A stretch of DNA of 64,000 nucleotides from Isochrysis galbana (Eukaryota > Haptophyta > Isochrysidales > Isochrysidaceae), in NCBI GenBank assembly GCA_018136815.1, contig CM030931.1, positions 6,206,148-6,270,147 of the forward strand, written 5' to 3'. The stretch's first letter is position 1. Every line of letters begins with the position of its first letter. Below, piece after piece: positions 43,578 to 54,990 of the stretch. The translations under genes were made by a program, and so were the position numbers. The notes beneath the pieces were generated by a model that had not been told where the DNA came from, made no database searches, and was given only the letters and a program-made list of their open reading frames with translations.

Positions 43578-43951
43578 GAGTTGTTTTGTAGAAGTGGTTC
43601 TACTCCTCCCGAGTACGGTTTGGTAACGTGATATCGTCACCGACTCGTTGCGCTAGCTAGCCTCCAATGGTTACTCTGATCTACATCGCTCTTCTCACAG
43701 TCACTGGGCCCAATATAGGCTGGGCCAAACATGGTACGAGCTATGGGGTATGCGCGCTCAATCGCAATCGCGCCCTCTCGCCGGGGGTAAAATGTTTGGC
43801 CCCGCCTATGTTGGGCCCAGTGACTGTGAGAAGAGCAGTGTAGATCAGAGTTACCATTGGAGGCTAGCTAGTAGCTAGCGCAACGAGTCGATGATGATGC
43901 CACGTTACCACGACACTCCGGAGTAGAAGCTCTCCTACAAAACAACTCAAG
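43578..43951. mobile_element. Long hairpin / foldback element between divergent genes
   Basis: The arm at 43578-43732 is the inverted complement of the arm at 43792-43951, around a 59-bp loop. The outer ends are gagttgttttgtag and ctacaaaacaactc. Arms match at roughly 85-90% with a few small indels, and include cctccaatggt.actctgatctaca and cttctcacagtcactgggccc. The element sits in the 780-bp gap between two divergently transcribed genes. It fits a foldback or MITE-like element; no clear target duplication was seen. A transcript across it would form a long dsRNA hairpin. Confidence 0.8.
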
Positions 43952-44088
43952 CTTACAAGCTAATCATTTTCCCTCTCTCTTTCCGCTCTTCCCAGCGTCC
44001 TGTTCGGACTCCATTGTGCATAGAGCTCTAGGGGAAGAGGCGTCAGCTCCGCCAGCTACTACTGTCAGGTCGCCCGCCGACCTGGAAC

Positions 44089-44949
44089 ATGGCACAACGC
44101 ACAGTTTCTCCAGTTTCTGCAGACCTAGGCCAAGCAGAGTCTCTGCGGGAGGTATGTGTTCAGGCATTTCAAGACACTCTCTCTCCGATGTTGATACTGC
44201 GAGGTCACGGTTGCGAGGATGCATGCGCGGAATTGGTTTCTGCCGCAAAGCAACAGTTGGCGTCAGCTTCATCGACATGTCCCCCGAACGGAGAACATCA
44301 ACGAGCGCATCTTCTCGAGGGCCCGCTTGCCGGAAAGGCAGACACTCTGCGTGGATGTCTTCTGAATCTCTGCTGGCGCGTGCTGGACGACTGCCTTGGA
44401 GGCAATCAAGGAACAGCTCAGGAAGTATTCGCACAGGCCGGGATGGAACTTGAGGGTCGACTTTGTGTGCGTGAATATCCCAGACACCTCTCACATCCCG
44501 AGATTCGAATTGGTGCGCACCTTGATTCTACTTTGATGACTTTGTTGTGGTCAGATAGCCCCGGACTCGAGGTTCTTCACCCTCCACAGGCAAGCAACCC
44601 TACAAAAAGCACTGCTCAAGGAAGTCAGGGTGGGTATCAAAATCCCTCTCTGGCGTGGACGGGAGAGGAGGTCATGAGGATTGGATTTCCAAGTTGTGAT
44701 GGCTCGGCAACTCGAGAAGTGCTTGATCATGAGTGGGCAAGAGTGACCCTTTCCAATGACGAGGATTGGTCTGCTGGCCCTCTCCTGCTAACCATTGGAA
44801 GCGAATGGCTCAAGTTCCCACCAACAGCTGCAGCTATGCCAGTTGTGAGCGCCGTGCTTCATCGCGTCGCAATGCCTCTCAATTCCCCACGAGATCGATT
44901 CAGTCTACCTTTTTTGGTTAATCTGCGGACGATAAGAAAGCAAGAGTGA
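44089..44949 (+). CDS. 2-oxoglutarate/Fe(II)-dependent oxygenase, isopenicillin-N-synthase-like
   Basis: A 286-residue single-exon protein. The C-terminal half has the jelly-roll pattern of the 2OG-Fe(II) superfamily. The iron-binding HxD is in RIGAHLDSTLMTLL (near residues 140-152), followed by GLEVLHP. A distal His lies in VVSAVLHRVAMP, then RFSLPFLVNLR, where the R-x-S pair would bind 2-oxoglutarate. A central GSEWLKFPPT corresponds to the usual G-D-x-L segment. Such enzymes hydroxylate or desaturate small molecules; the substrate is unknown. The protein is shorter than typical plant members (about 330-360), mainly at the N-terminus. It starts 138 bp beyond the hairpin element. Confidence 0.65.
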   Translation: MAQRTVSPVSADLGQAESLREVCVQAFQDTLSPMLILRGHGCEDACAELVSAAKQQLASASSTCPPNGEHQRAHLLEGPLAGKADTLRGCLLNLCWRVLDDCLGGNQGTAQEVFAQAGMELEGRLCVREYPRHLSHPEIRIGAHLDSTLMTLLWSDSPGLEVLHPPQASNPTKSTAQGSQGGYQNPSLAWTGEEVMRIGFPSCDGSATREVLDHEWARVTLSNDEDWSAGPLLLTIGSEWLKFPPTAAAMPVVSAVLHRVAMPLNSPRDRFSLPFLVNLRTIRKQE

Positions 44950-45179
44950 ACGTCGCAAAGTGGCTGTGTGCGATTGGGCTCCACTGCGTGTGACCAGCAG
45001 CGCGCCAAGTAGCTTATTGCGCCGCCTAGATTTTACGTGGCACGACACGACGCGGCCCTATGCCAATCTTGTGTAGTGTGTACTCTACGACTATTATATT
45101 TTTGAGAAGTGAGAAGATGCCTACTAAAAAAATTCTTAAAGGTGTCCGTTGAGCTACTATACGTTATCCCATTCCTCCC

Positions 45180-45310
45180 TGGGACGCCGCCGTCATCGCC
45201 CTTGCCTCCACCCTACCCCCTTTCCCGCTCCCCCCCCCTCGTTCCGTTGTCTTCGGTTTTGGGGGGTCGGCCCATAGTGCACTACTGCACTCCTTACTAC
45301 TTTCTACTTT
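45180..45310 (-). repeat. Diverged inverted copy of dispersed repeat family B
   Basis: Read on the minus strand, this contains tagtg.actatgggccgacccc, aaaaccgaaga.aacggaa and a long G run, in the same order as the copies at 68-265 and 57263-57490. The match is partial, so assignment is tentative. Confidence 0.4.
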
Positions 45311-47064
45311 GGGCTTTGGGCCCAAAATAATAATACTACTGCCTCTATCTCAAAACTGAAGCCTTTGGCGGTTTCAAGCCGATCAGAGAACACATGAACA
45401 AAAACTATCTTGTTAATTAGATAGCGAGTACACTGGGGCGAACGCCCCTCCATAATTTTGAGCGTACAGCCTCAGAGGTCAGAGGTGGCCTTGTATACGT
45501 ATACATCATTTTTCTTCCTCAAGGCCCTTGTCAAGGCACTCGAACTCCTCAGGCGCCTTGAGGAAGACATTCCTCGATTGGCGAGGCGGAGTTTTCATAT
45601 TCAACTCGCCAGCGGTCCGGCCTCTTCGGCAGAGGGGGGGAAATGCTGCGAGAGATCTAAAGAAAATTGATGCAGAGGTACAGAGGTATGCCGCCGGCGG
45701 GAGTCTTGGCGCGATGGCGAAGGGGCGCGCAAGCTGGATGGCGAGGTTGAAGGTCGCCAAGCCCCCGCAGCATGACGTGCGCACAGGAGGCGACTCGGGA
45801 AATCGCCTCAGCGCAATGGACGCCGGACATGACCGGAAATCGAAATTGTTTTGTTTCACCCAGTTCCTGTTCCTAACTCGGACGACACGAACGCCTGCGA
45901 CTTGGGGCTCTTCAAGTCTATGGACAGCCGGCTCCCGAGGCGGCGCGAATTTAATTTGGATAAATTCACTCAGCAATGTCTTGAAATGTTTCATAGATAG
46001 TTATCCTCTTGATAACTTGTTCAATACCAATGAAATAGTGGTTGAGCGAATCATTTCTGTGAATGGCTCCAATGAATGTTCTGCCGCTGTCGTATTTCAT
46101 ACGATGACAGACTTTTACTTCTAACCTGTGGGTTATTTTAAGCCTCAAGGTCTCGTCAATTGGTATACCGCCTCTTCTCTTACTTTCTCTCGATGTCATC
46201 AAATGTTCCATGACTGTCTTCTGTCTTCTCTCGTCCATCGGTCGTAGCTCCCCAGCGAGGTCTGCCCTCGTTGTGCCGACCCTCGGGCTGATTTCACTCC
46301 TGCTCCAGTCTACTGGCATCCCGAAGATCTCCACGCACCGCCGGTGCCCTTCACGCCTAGACCCCACTTCACGCCTCGCCGTGAGGACGCTAGCGCTCCG
46401 CCGCTGTCAACCATGGGTCTTCGCGCCGCGCCGCCGATGTCGACGCCAAGGCTAGAGCATCCACCCGACCCAGGGTATGCCCCGGAGCCACGTTACCACT
46501 TTAACGACCGCTCGGAAGCTGTTTTTGGTCGCTCGGCCGCAATTTTTTGCCTGGCTGGGCATCATTAGTTATGATGATAATTGTATACTAGATGGATACA
46601 TATGAATCGATCGTTTATCGATGTTTACTTGTACATAAGTGCCTCATGCTACACACGAACAACTCGGGCAATTGGACACACCCGCACAAAAATGGGTGAT
46701 GGGGAGGTCACACGGACAAAACAACGCAACCTTCGGCACCCTCCGCACCCCACGAGCATACCAGAGCGGGCTGTGCCCGGTCTACATCATTGCTCGATGT
46801 ATCGCGCATTCTGCGGCCCTAATGCAGCACGCATCATGGGTACGCGCGAGCGCCGAAAGGAGCCATCTCGCCCCGCTCTCGTCCTCGCTATGTCCACCCC
46901 ATCGCCCCGCTCTGTCTCTCCTAAGCCCGCCTCCCTGCCCCCTCTGGAGGTGGGTGAGCCCGTCATTGCCCATCTCCCAACTTCCGCCGCGCCTCTCGCC
47001 GCTTCCCTTCCGTCCCCTCCGTTCCCATCTGAGGTAGTGGTAACCTCGGATCCGTCAGGGTTGA

Positions 47065-47145
47065 ATATACGGGCCCACCCCGGGGGGTGTCCGTGATGGT
47101 GTGTGGGGGCGCGAGGCCCCCAATTACCCCCACTTATAAAAGTAG
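47065..47145 (+). repeat. GC-rich dispersed repeat family D, plus copy
   Basis: The block 'gggcccaccccggggggtgtccg', followed by 'gggggcgcgaggccccca' and 'acttataaaagtagg', recurs as an inverted copy at 55405-55492. It is compact, with palindromic GC-rich words, and has no coding capacity. Confidence 0.65.
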
Positions 47146-47727
47146 GTTCAAAGAGGCTCAGGCGAGTCCTCAGCTGCCCCTCGAGCCGACCCGGCAGGCC
47201 CTCTAGCTTCCCCAGCCCGAGGAGTAGAAGAGTGGAAGGGTGGGGAGAGACGCTCTCTGAAGCATCATCTCCCAGGCCGCCCGCAGCCCGAGCGGCTGCG
47301 CTCCGTGTGACGGCCCTCGGCATGGCGCTGCCGATGGCGGAGGAGGCGCGCACGGCGCGTCGCCGAAGAGGCCAAGCGTGAGGCCTGCTCCGCGAGGAGC
47401 GAGGAGGAGGCTCGGTCGCTGGCGGGGGTCGCCCGGGTAAGGACGATCGCCGGCAGCGAAAGAGCAAAATCAGTCCTCCTTGCCGCCGCCTTCCTGTGAA
47501 CGATCGTTACTATTAAACGGCACAAAAGATTCTTCTAGAGCAGTAGTAGTAGGTAGTAAAGACTTTAATAACCTAGTCTCTTCTCTCTACCTAGAGCCTA
47601 TGACCTATGATCTTTTGTACGAGTACTCCTATCTAGTCCGCATCCAGAGAAAGAAATGAGGAATACTCCTACGTGAGAAGAGTGATCGTAGCCGTTGCCT
47701 GCTGTTAGCTGTCTCGTCCTGCTCAAG

Positions 47728-49905
47728 ATGCTGCGGCGGCGCGGCCAGCGCCAGAAGGCTAAGCCGATTGCCGTCGCGCAGCGGCCAGACACCAAGGCAA
47801 AGAGCGAGGAGCCCCCCGAAGAAGAGACAGAGGAGGAGTTGTACGTCGACAAGGAACTTGCTCCTCTCGTGGATCGGGTGCTCATCCGCCTCGACTCTGG
47901 GAGCCCAAAGGTACCACCCACTCCACACATGCTGTCTTTGCTACCTGCTGCTCTCTCGCACGAGCCTTGGGCGTTGTTGACAGGGGGATTCGTCGCGCGT
48001 TTTTATTAGGAGCATGCGGCGGCCATCGTGAGCCTTGCCAGCGCGATGGACGAGATGTCGTCCTCTCTCGCAAGATCACTTGGCCAGTATTGTCGCCTTT
48101 CAGAGATGATCGAGCCAATCATCAGTCTCCTCGACGACCCAATCTCCGCTGTTCATAATGCCGCACTTGTGGTGATTGGGAATCTCACGTCCTGTGCATT
48201 TGATCCTCAAGCCTCGAGATCAAGCATGATGGCGATGAAATTCGATATCATTCAGCGGGTGCTTCCCCACTTGGAGGCTGATCTGCTTAGCACACGCTTG
48301 TTTGCTGCTGCAGCCATGCAGAACCTCTGTAGTGAGCGATGCGTCGCAGAGAGTGCTGTGCGGTTTGGAGCGCCGAAGATATTAGAGAAGCTCGTCCGCA
48401 TTAGACTGGATACGGGTAGCACCAACGCGCAACAGCGCTGTGTCGATCAAATCACTCGATTTGCGGCAAACGCTCTGAACAACATTTCCAAGGTAATGGA
48501 GACTGAAGATGCATCCAACGGCTCAGCGCCACCCGAGAGGAACAAGTCTAAGCACCCTATCGGTGCGAAAGCACAAGCTAGTCTTGAAGCCCTCCAGACG
48601 CTAGAATCAGTGATACGGCTTCAGAAGCAGCAGCGCAGGAAGTCTGCCATGGCCCGTCTCAAGCGTGAGAAGGAGTCTACACTTCACGTGCAATCCATGG
48701 CCCGCGTCTTACTTGCAAGGAAAAGGCTGGTCGCTTTGCGCGCTGAGCGTATGCCATCAGGCAATGAAAGTGCGAAGAGCACCACTCAGAGAGTCACAGA
48801 AACGGAAGCGAGCCTGGAGACCAGCAATATGCATCAAACAACCACAGAGACACACGACAAAGTGGTAGAGGTTGCACTGGCAGGTGTAGCTCAAGACCCT
48901 CCTGCAGGTAGAGCATCGAGCGAGCTCACAGACGACTCCTTTGCTGATATTCCAGCAGAAACGTTGGCAGAGAATGGCATTGATGAAGTGGCAAAGGGAG
49001 AAATCGAAATGAATGCAACCGAGACGCGCCCGACTGAATCTCCAGGCGTTGCGCCTAGTACTCTCGATGCGTCTACCGAAGGGAAATCGAGTATTGAACA
49101 GGTCGCGCATGAGCCCGTCGAGCCGGCAGCGGATAGCGACGCAGCAGGGGCATCACAAGAAGCTCGTAGTGTCTCTGCAGATCATGATGGTGTATCGGCA
49201 GATCACACACGGCCGCCAGATCCCTTGGCGTGTGCTAACGATGAGAGGATGGCAACAACAGAGGAGGCGGAGGCTTGTGTGGCGGAGAAAAGTACTAGTA
49301 GCAACACCGTCACCAATGAAGCCGAGATGGATCCTGGTGAAGGAGTACAGCTCCATCCCTCTGCTGAAGGGGGAATGATTGCCTCTGTGGATGGGGTGCT
49401 GCACGCTGAGAAGGATGGTGACGGAAATGCTCCCGATCCTACTCCTTCTCCACACGAGGAACAACAAGCTGTTATGATGTTGGCGGCTGAGGTTTCAACC
49501 ATCTCCAATGCTGAACGTGATGTAGCAGACAGGCTTGGACGCGCACAGGAGGCGGTAGATGAGGCAAAGCGGCAATGGGGAGAGGCGGAACAAGGCACTC
49601 CATCACTATCCACCGTCGACAAGCATGTTCAGTATCAGAAGGCGCTCGCACGCTTGGCTGCTGAAAAAGCGAATGAAGCTGCGCTAGCGGCCGTAGCCAA
49701 GGCCTCGAAGGCGGAGCTGCACTTTACACAGGCTGCCATGAAAGCTACGAGCCCTAGCCGCGCTCAGCACTTCCGGGAGCAAGCCGATCGAGCAGCAAAG
49801 CTCAAAGCAAAGGCGTTAGAAACAATTGCATCTCTGGAAAACACGGTGGTCGACGGCGCTAGCCCTAGGAAAGGTGCGCCCCATGCGAGTGCGAGCGTGG
49901 ACTAG
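47728..49905 (+). CDS. Armadillo-fold protein with IQ-like motif and coiled-coil tail, two exons
   Basis: Exon 1 (47728-47910) ends SGSPK at a GTACC donor. A 99-bp intron ends at AG 48008-48009. Exon 2 (48010-49905) joins in frame, giving 692 residues. The N-terminal third is alpha-helical with armadillo-like repeats: EHAAAIVSLASAM, IEPIISLLDDPISAVHNAALVVIGNLTSC, LSTRLFAAAAMQNLCSE and RFAANALNNIS. Next is an IQ-like calmodulin-binding segment (VQSMARVLLARKRL), then a long acidic, Ser/Thr/Glu-rich disordered region. The C-terminal 130 residues have coiled-coil composition (RLGRAQEAVDEAKRQ, ARLAAEKANEAALAA, REQADRAAKLKAK). I cannot name the family; a cytoskeletal or ciliary role is only a guess. 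Confidence 0.6.
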
Positions 49906-49989
49906 TTCCCGCCTTCATGCTTGGTTGCACGCGCGTTCATACGGAGCATGTTATTCTAAAGTGCAAGGGAGAGACCATGCAGCTTCAGC

Positions 49990-50560
49990 CACCTCCGTGT
50001 AAGACATACGTAAAATAATTACTACATCCTAGCTAACCCCCAACCCCGCTACCCACTAGCTACTAGCTTATTGGACACAACTACTAACTAGTTGGACCAC
50101 AACGTGTTCAAAGACGTCGCTCTCGCCATCCCATACACTAAAGATGAGTGCGCGTCGTACCTGGAACACCTACCCCCAGAGTTCACACACGAGGGGCGAA
50201 CGATACACGATACACAAAGAAACATTCCTCGAATCATTGGACCGCGTCGTGAGACACGCGACAAACGTATTGAACAACCTGTCACCTCCGACCTCACGAA
50301 ACGACGCCCAAAATCCCCAAAACACACACCACTCTCTACCCCATCAGGCAGACAACCCGCAGCCAAGAGAAATCAGAGTCACAGAAGCGACAGAAGAGGG
50401 AAAATACATAAGCAAAATGAACAATATACAATATATGAATATATGGCTCCACACACGCACTAACTACCTAGGAGAGATAGCCGAGACCACGTCTGTGGCG
50501 ACCGACGAGGAAGTCACTCGCTCCCACCCCCTGTGGAAATAGGAGGACGGCTTTAAGGGT
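49990..50560 (+). pseudogene. Decayed coding fragment, probably transposon-derived
   Basis: From 50092 a frame reads KDVALAIPYTKDECASYLEH and then shifts to the frame open to 50542, ending VATDEEVTRSHPLWK. Sense continues past that stop in another frame (EDGFKGPRFMEFPLAEEYS). At least two disruptions break the coding sense. The left flank (50028-50095) shares a 'ctagct..accccc...ttggacacaac' repeat with 7588-7640. No known family was recognised; it looks like retroelement debris. Confidence 0.3.
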
Positions 50561-50621
50561 CCCAGGTTCATGGAATTCCCTCTCGCGGAGGAATACTCTA
50601 TACACAAAGGCAAAATCCAAG

Positions 50622-50750
50622 GCGAGAAGCGTTCAATCGCCATCACCCACAGATGGAAAAGCGTTCAAGCTCCACCAGCCTACACATGGAAAAGCGTTCA
50701 ATCGCCATCACCCCCACGTATGGAAAAGCGTTCAACCGCCATCACCTCCC
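50622..50750 (+). repeat. Minisatellite, four copies of a 32-34 bp unit
   Basis: Four successive units begin 'gaaaagcgttcaa' (first 'gagaagcgttcaa') and continue 'tcgccatcaccc..' with variations, each ending 'atg' before the next. It follows the decayed fragment directly. Confidence 0.8.
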
Positions 50751-50814
50751 CTTTCCCCGCAAGGGGGGTTTCGCATCTTTTCTTTATTTATACTACTACA
50801 ATCTCGGCTAAAAA

Positions 50815-50875
50815 GTTCCGTCCTACATTATAGGTCCGCGTCCTACGATTTCGGTGCATTTGTAGGACCCTGAGC
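50815..50875 (+). repeat. Short dispersed repeat family C, copy 2
   Basis: Shares 'gttccgtcctacatt.tagg', 'tcctacga' and 'gtaggaccctg' with 3145-3215. It lies just upstream of the retropepsin-like fragment. Confidence 0.5.
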
Positions 50876-50969
50876 TTGAAAGCCACACAACTTTCGAGAG
50901 TGAAGGCTTGGGACTTCCCACCAACTGAAGGATAGTCCCAACTCAGTCTTGAGATCCTTAGCTCCCACT

Positions 50970-51505
50970 ATGGCCAAGGCTGCCGACACGGGAGCCGGCC
51001 CCTCGGTTGTGACCACCGAGTTGTTGGCTGCATTGCCCCGCGACGCTTGCGTCTTGATCGAACACGCTTCAGACCGACCTGCCGTCGTCGGACCGGACGG
51101 TAAGTAACCCCCTCCGCACTCGCGGCTACGCTACGTTGGTCTTCTCCCTCTCCGGTGTCGAATTCTGGCACCGCTTTCTTGTCGTCGAAGGCGCGCCTAT
51201 GCTTCTTCTGGGAAACGATTTCCTGTATCGAACTGTCGCCTGATGCGAAACGTGATGGCCGCTTGACCCTGGTGGTCAACAATTGTCGCGTTCCATCCCT
51301 CGTCTCCACTCGTCCTCGTCTCTCCTCTGCACCGCTTGTCGCCGTGATTTCCGCCGACTCACCACGGGCAGAGGAGTCGTCGCTCGTTCCTATCTCGGAC
51401 AACGTTTCCTCCTGTCAGGCTCGCGGCGAGCCGCCGCCGGCGATGCCGACTCCGGTTCCATTGCCACCCCTCGATCCCGAGCTCGAGCCACGGCAAGAAG
51501 AGTAA
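50970..51505 (+). pseudogene. Fragment of an LTR-retrotransposon polyprotein (retropepsin-like)
   Basis: The frame around 51126-51243 reads FSLSGVEFWHRFLVVEGAP then MLLLGNDFLYRTVA. This is close to the flap-to-C-terminal part of Ty3/gypsy aspartic proteases, where LLGxDFL is conserved. After a stop, a shifted frame continues (KRDGRLTLVVNNCRVPS), as expected after that motif, and runs to 51505. ATG 50970 opens another short piece (ELLAALPRDACVLIEHA). The catalytic DTG/DSG was not found. The copy is broken and no LTRs were recognised. Confidence 0.4.
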
Positions 51506-51957
51506 AACCCACCAATTTCCTCAGCAATTTTGCGTGGAAGCAGGTGAGCCCCCCAGGAGTTTTTCTTGGGATTCGGAGCACGGTCCAGCCCCCCCACATG
51601 CTAGTAGTTATAAATCACTGTTTGACCGCCCTACCGCCCTAGGACAAGCGCAAGGATGATGTGCACCCCACAATGATTGCGCTAAATAATTTAGGCGTGG
51701 CGCGTCTAGCTCGTCTCAGATCTGACTAAGACGAGATGTTTCAGCTCGATCAAGTCGTCGCAGGCTTGTCTGTCGTCTGCGACGTGATGCTCGACGAATC
51801 AGTGGCGGCCATAGCCTGAGGATGCACAACAGCCATCTGAATGATCAGGTCAACTCCAACATTTGGAGGCTGTGATGAGAAGTTTACTTGATCCCGCTAA
51901 AGGCTAGACAGTGTCCACCTTGCCCACTACTGCATACCTTGCAGGACCATTGAAATT
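51506..51957. other. Intergenic DNA between retroelement debris and a convergent gene
   Basis: No gene seen. About 51606-51645 has the 'cactgtttgaccgcccta' block that also occurs at 469-486 and, inverted, near 55311-55330. Confidence 0.4.
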
Positions 51958-54589
51958 TTAGCAATCGAGCTGCGCGCTCACCTGAGCGGCTAATTCAGGT
52001 ACGACCTCGGTCATGTAGCGTTCGATGAGTTGCTGCAACCGACTGCGCATGGTTGCATCGAGTTGATATGCACGCGCGAAATTGGCAGCGAGCTGCACCG
52101 GGTCGTCTCCTTGATGCAGACCAATCCGACCCGTCCTGCCGGGCCCCAGGTTGACATCCATATAGAGCAAGGGCGTCTTGCGCTCAGCACGCTTTGCGGT
52201 TTCGAAACTAAATGGTTTTGGTGGCTTCATGGCAAACGCAAGCGCTGCCTTCTTGGAAGTCTCTGCCTCCTCCTCGGCCACCCGCCGCTCCTTCTCGCCA
52301 GCAGCATATTGAAGCCTCTTCACGGCCTTGTCATATCCCAAGGCTTTCTTGCCTTCTCGAGGCGGGGTGTACCTGCAGTAGCAACGGGCCAAGGTCCAAT
52401 AACGTGGAGAAGGCCAAGTTTTGTGAAACGTCAACGCAAGTACAACGAGCCACTCATGCATTTGCGTCGGCTACTCTTCTTGTGCAATGGCTTCCCTGCG
52501 GCCTCGCCCGCGTGCCTGCCGCAAGCAAATAGCGCGTGGACGAAAGCAAGGGCACGGGCTCTCACGATATGATGCGTGGTTTGAATGTGCATTCTTGAGC
52601 AATTTCCAATTCCGTTGAGCTAAGCGTCCGCTCCTTTGCTTCGCTTGACGCTTTGGCGTGCAAATGTGCGAAACGTTCACTTCCCATTGAAAGCGCGGCG
52701 GGCTCCGCCCATCGGCCGTCGACCCTGTTGATCTTTGGTTTGAATGAACACTCTTGCATTTGCTCCTTATGGGCCTGAATCCGCTCCATCTCTTGCTTGT
52801 GCTCGAGACTCTTCGCCTGGCGGAAAAGTTGGTCGTGCCTGTGCTTCGGGGCATCAGGATTTGTTTGTTGCCGAAGCACTTCACGAGCACGCTCCAACCG
52901 GCGCGAGCGATGGTCAAGCTGGGGCTCGAAAGAGAACTCTTCACATTGTGCAAGCTGCGATTCGGTCCCTGGCTTCAAGTTGCGAATGTTCTTGTACGCG
53001 AGGGTATTGCGGTAGAAAGAGCGGAAATCAGAATGTAAGCCTGGATCGCCATCAAGTAGCAGAGGCTCTCCATCCTCAGGGGGCACGAGAGCATCTGCTA
53101 GAAAAGTCAACAAGGCGGTGCGATGCACGACGGACTCTCCGCTAGATTTGGTGGTAGCTTCACTGCCGGTCGTTTCTGCGCTGCCGGCCGAGGCTTCACC
53201 ACTCCCATTGGCATCACTACTTGCAGCCGCCTTACTGCTTGCGACGTCATCTGCTGTGGCTGCCTTGACCAAGGGTTGCTCTGGCTTGGCAGCCAAGTGC
53301 CGCCAAAGGCGCTGCAACAAGAGTACCTCCTCCTTGGCCTGAGCAGTCTGAACGGAGCCATCAACATGCGCATATCTCAGCACGCTGAGCTCAACGAGTG
53401 TTGCGGCAAGTTCATTGTATTTGAGCCCTCGATTGGTTGCTTCGAGCCTATCAAAGATCGCAACTACATCGCGTTGTAATTTTTGAAAAGCAAGTCGGTC
53501 GCTCTTTGCGCTCAACTTACGCTCATTCCGCACTTCTGCCAATTCAGCATCCAACTGCTCCTGAAGAATTTGCCGTCGGACACGTCTATTGTGTGCGTCC
53601 CGGTACAGCGAGTCTGCGAGCTCCTCCAACTCCGCACGTGTCTTCGCCGCAGGCCCCTTGCCGACGTTGGGCTGAAACGTGCATTCTGCGTCGGATGTGG
53701 ATGGAGGAGCAAGCGATGCTTGGTAAGAGGCAGTGTGTTGCTCGTATAGCCTCTCATGTGGAGCCAGCGATGTGCTTGCCTCGTCACCGGCTACGGAACT
53801 TGCGCGTGACGATACGCATGGTTTGAATGTATAGTCCTTGCGCTCCTCCTCGGCGCGAGACGCGCGGAGCTCGCGGAGTTTTCGCTCGTGGAGCTCATCT
53901 CGTGCCTTCATTTCGTCAAGGAAATTTCCGTAGCTGGCCACAAGTGCTTTGCTTTTTTTCGATGTGATTATTGGCTTGAATGTGAAATCGCGCTCCGTTT
54001 CGCCTCGAATTTCTTCGGCAAGGAGCTGCATGCGCTCACGGTGTGCGTTGGTGACATCCTGAAGCCTCTCAGAGATGTGTTCGCGCGGGGCATACGTGGC
54101 AGCTTTCACGGATACGGTTGGCTTAAAAGGGCAGTTGAGCCGTAGCTCCTCCTCCTCTCGTTTCTGCAGCTCCTGCTGCCGCTCTGCTTCCTTGCGTTGC
54201 CTCTGCATGGTGCCCTCCTGAAAAAGCATATCCCCATAATTGAGTGACTCGCGAGCACAACTACTCTCAGGCGTGTGGACGTTGACTCCGGCGACAGGCA
54301 CCGTGATCTGCTCCCCTCCCACACAACCGGAACTCGTCAAAACATGGGCAAAGCGCTTGGCAATGGCGTCAGCCTGCCTGCTCATCTCTCTGGGCGAACG
54401 TGCGGCGGACGAGCAGCGCTCTGAAACTTGGCGCTGTAGCCGTTCGCGTGCAGCGCGCTGGGTAGCCGCCGACTTGTACAGCCTCTCAGATGCAGCTCCT
54501 CCAATACCTTGCCCTGCAGACGACGTGCTCGCGTTGCTGCTGTTGCCCCAGACATTCTTCCAGGACGTCCGTGGTGGTGAGCCGAGCAT
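51958..54589 (-). CDS. Protein with repeated F-[KQE]-P motifs and conserved C-terminal block, two exons
   Basis: ATG 54589 opens exon 1 (54589-52566). Its donor TC|GTGAGA and the acceptor CTGCAG|GTACACC, 193 bp on, restore the frame into exon 2 (52372-51958). The product has 812 residues. The protein contains seven spaced repeats of the type [C/D/E]-x-F-[KQE]-P (CPFKPTVS, FTFKPIITS, YTFKPCVSS, CTFQPNVG, FSFEPQLD, CSFKPKIN, CTFKPRII). Each is set between charged helical segments with LY..A/R-rich starts. A Ser/Ala-rich insert separates the fourth and fifth. Exon 2 adds YTPPREGKKALGYDKAVKRL and a block LLYMDVNLGPGRTGRIGLHQ that looks strongly constrained. Such F-x-P repeats suggest a filament- or microtubule-binding protein; I do not know the family. 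Confidence 0.75.
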
Positions 54590-54649
54590 GCCGGCGGATG
54601 CGAGGGAGAGAGGGGGCGCGGGGGGAGGGGCCGTACCACCGTCGTCTTC

Positions 54650-54990
54650 TTCCTCATTTCATAGGTATCGCGCGGCGAATAGATCTAACTTGCCAGCAGT
54701 CTCTTCTCTCTCTTCCACTCCTCCCTAGAGAATCCTCTCTCCACTCACCTTCCCCACTCTCTCTCTCCCTTCCTGGTGATACAATACCATACTCATCATC
54801 CCTGTCTAGTGCCTCCTCCCAATTACCTTCCATCTCTCCTTTCTCATCTTTCTTCACTACTCTGTACCAAACACTCTCTTCTGCCTCCCTCCCTCCTCTT
54901 CTCTCTGTTTCTCTAGCTTCTATTCTCTCTCTTCATGGTCGCTCGCGCGCACACTGCTTTCGTTCTCCTTTTTCGAACACCTTAGCAGAG
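54650..54990 (-). promoter_or_regulatory. C/T-rich tract upstream of the F-[KQE]-P gene
   Basis: The plus strand is strongly C/T-rich from about 54695 to 54960 (G/A-rich on the sense strand), starting about 100 bp before the ATG at 54589. It is placed like the tracts before the PKS, transportin, DnaJ and DDT-PHD genes. Confidence 0.4.

Larger units (their letters stand above)
44950..47727. other. Long intergenic stretch, no confident gene
   Basis: Nearly 2.8 kb hold no recognisable gene. Included are a diverged inverted relative of repeat family B (about 45180-45310) and a stretch at about 45940-46210 that is AT-richer than its surroundings. On the minus strand at 45966-46200, that stretch reads as a well-behaved frame (EHLMTSRESKRRGGIPID..). 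I do not recognise it and it has no clear start; it could be a gene fragment. At 47065-47145 a repeat begins that has an inverted partner at 55405-55492. Confidence 0.4.
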
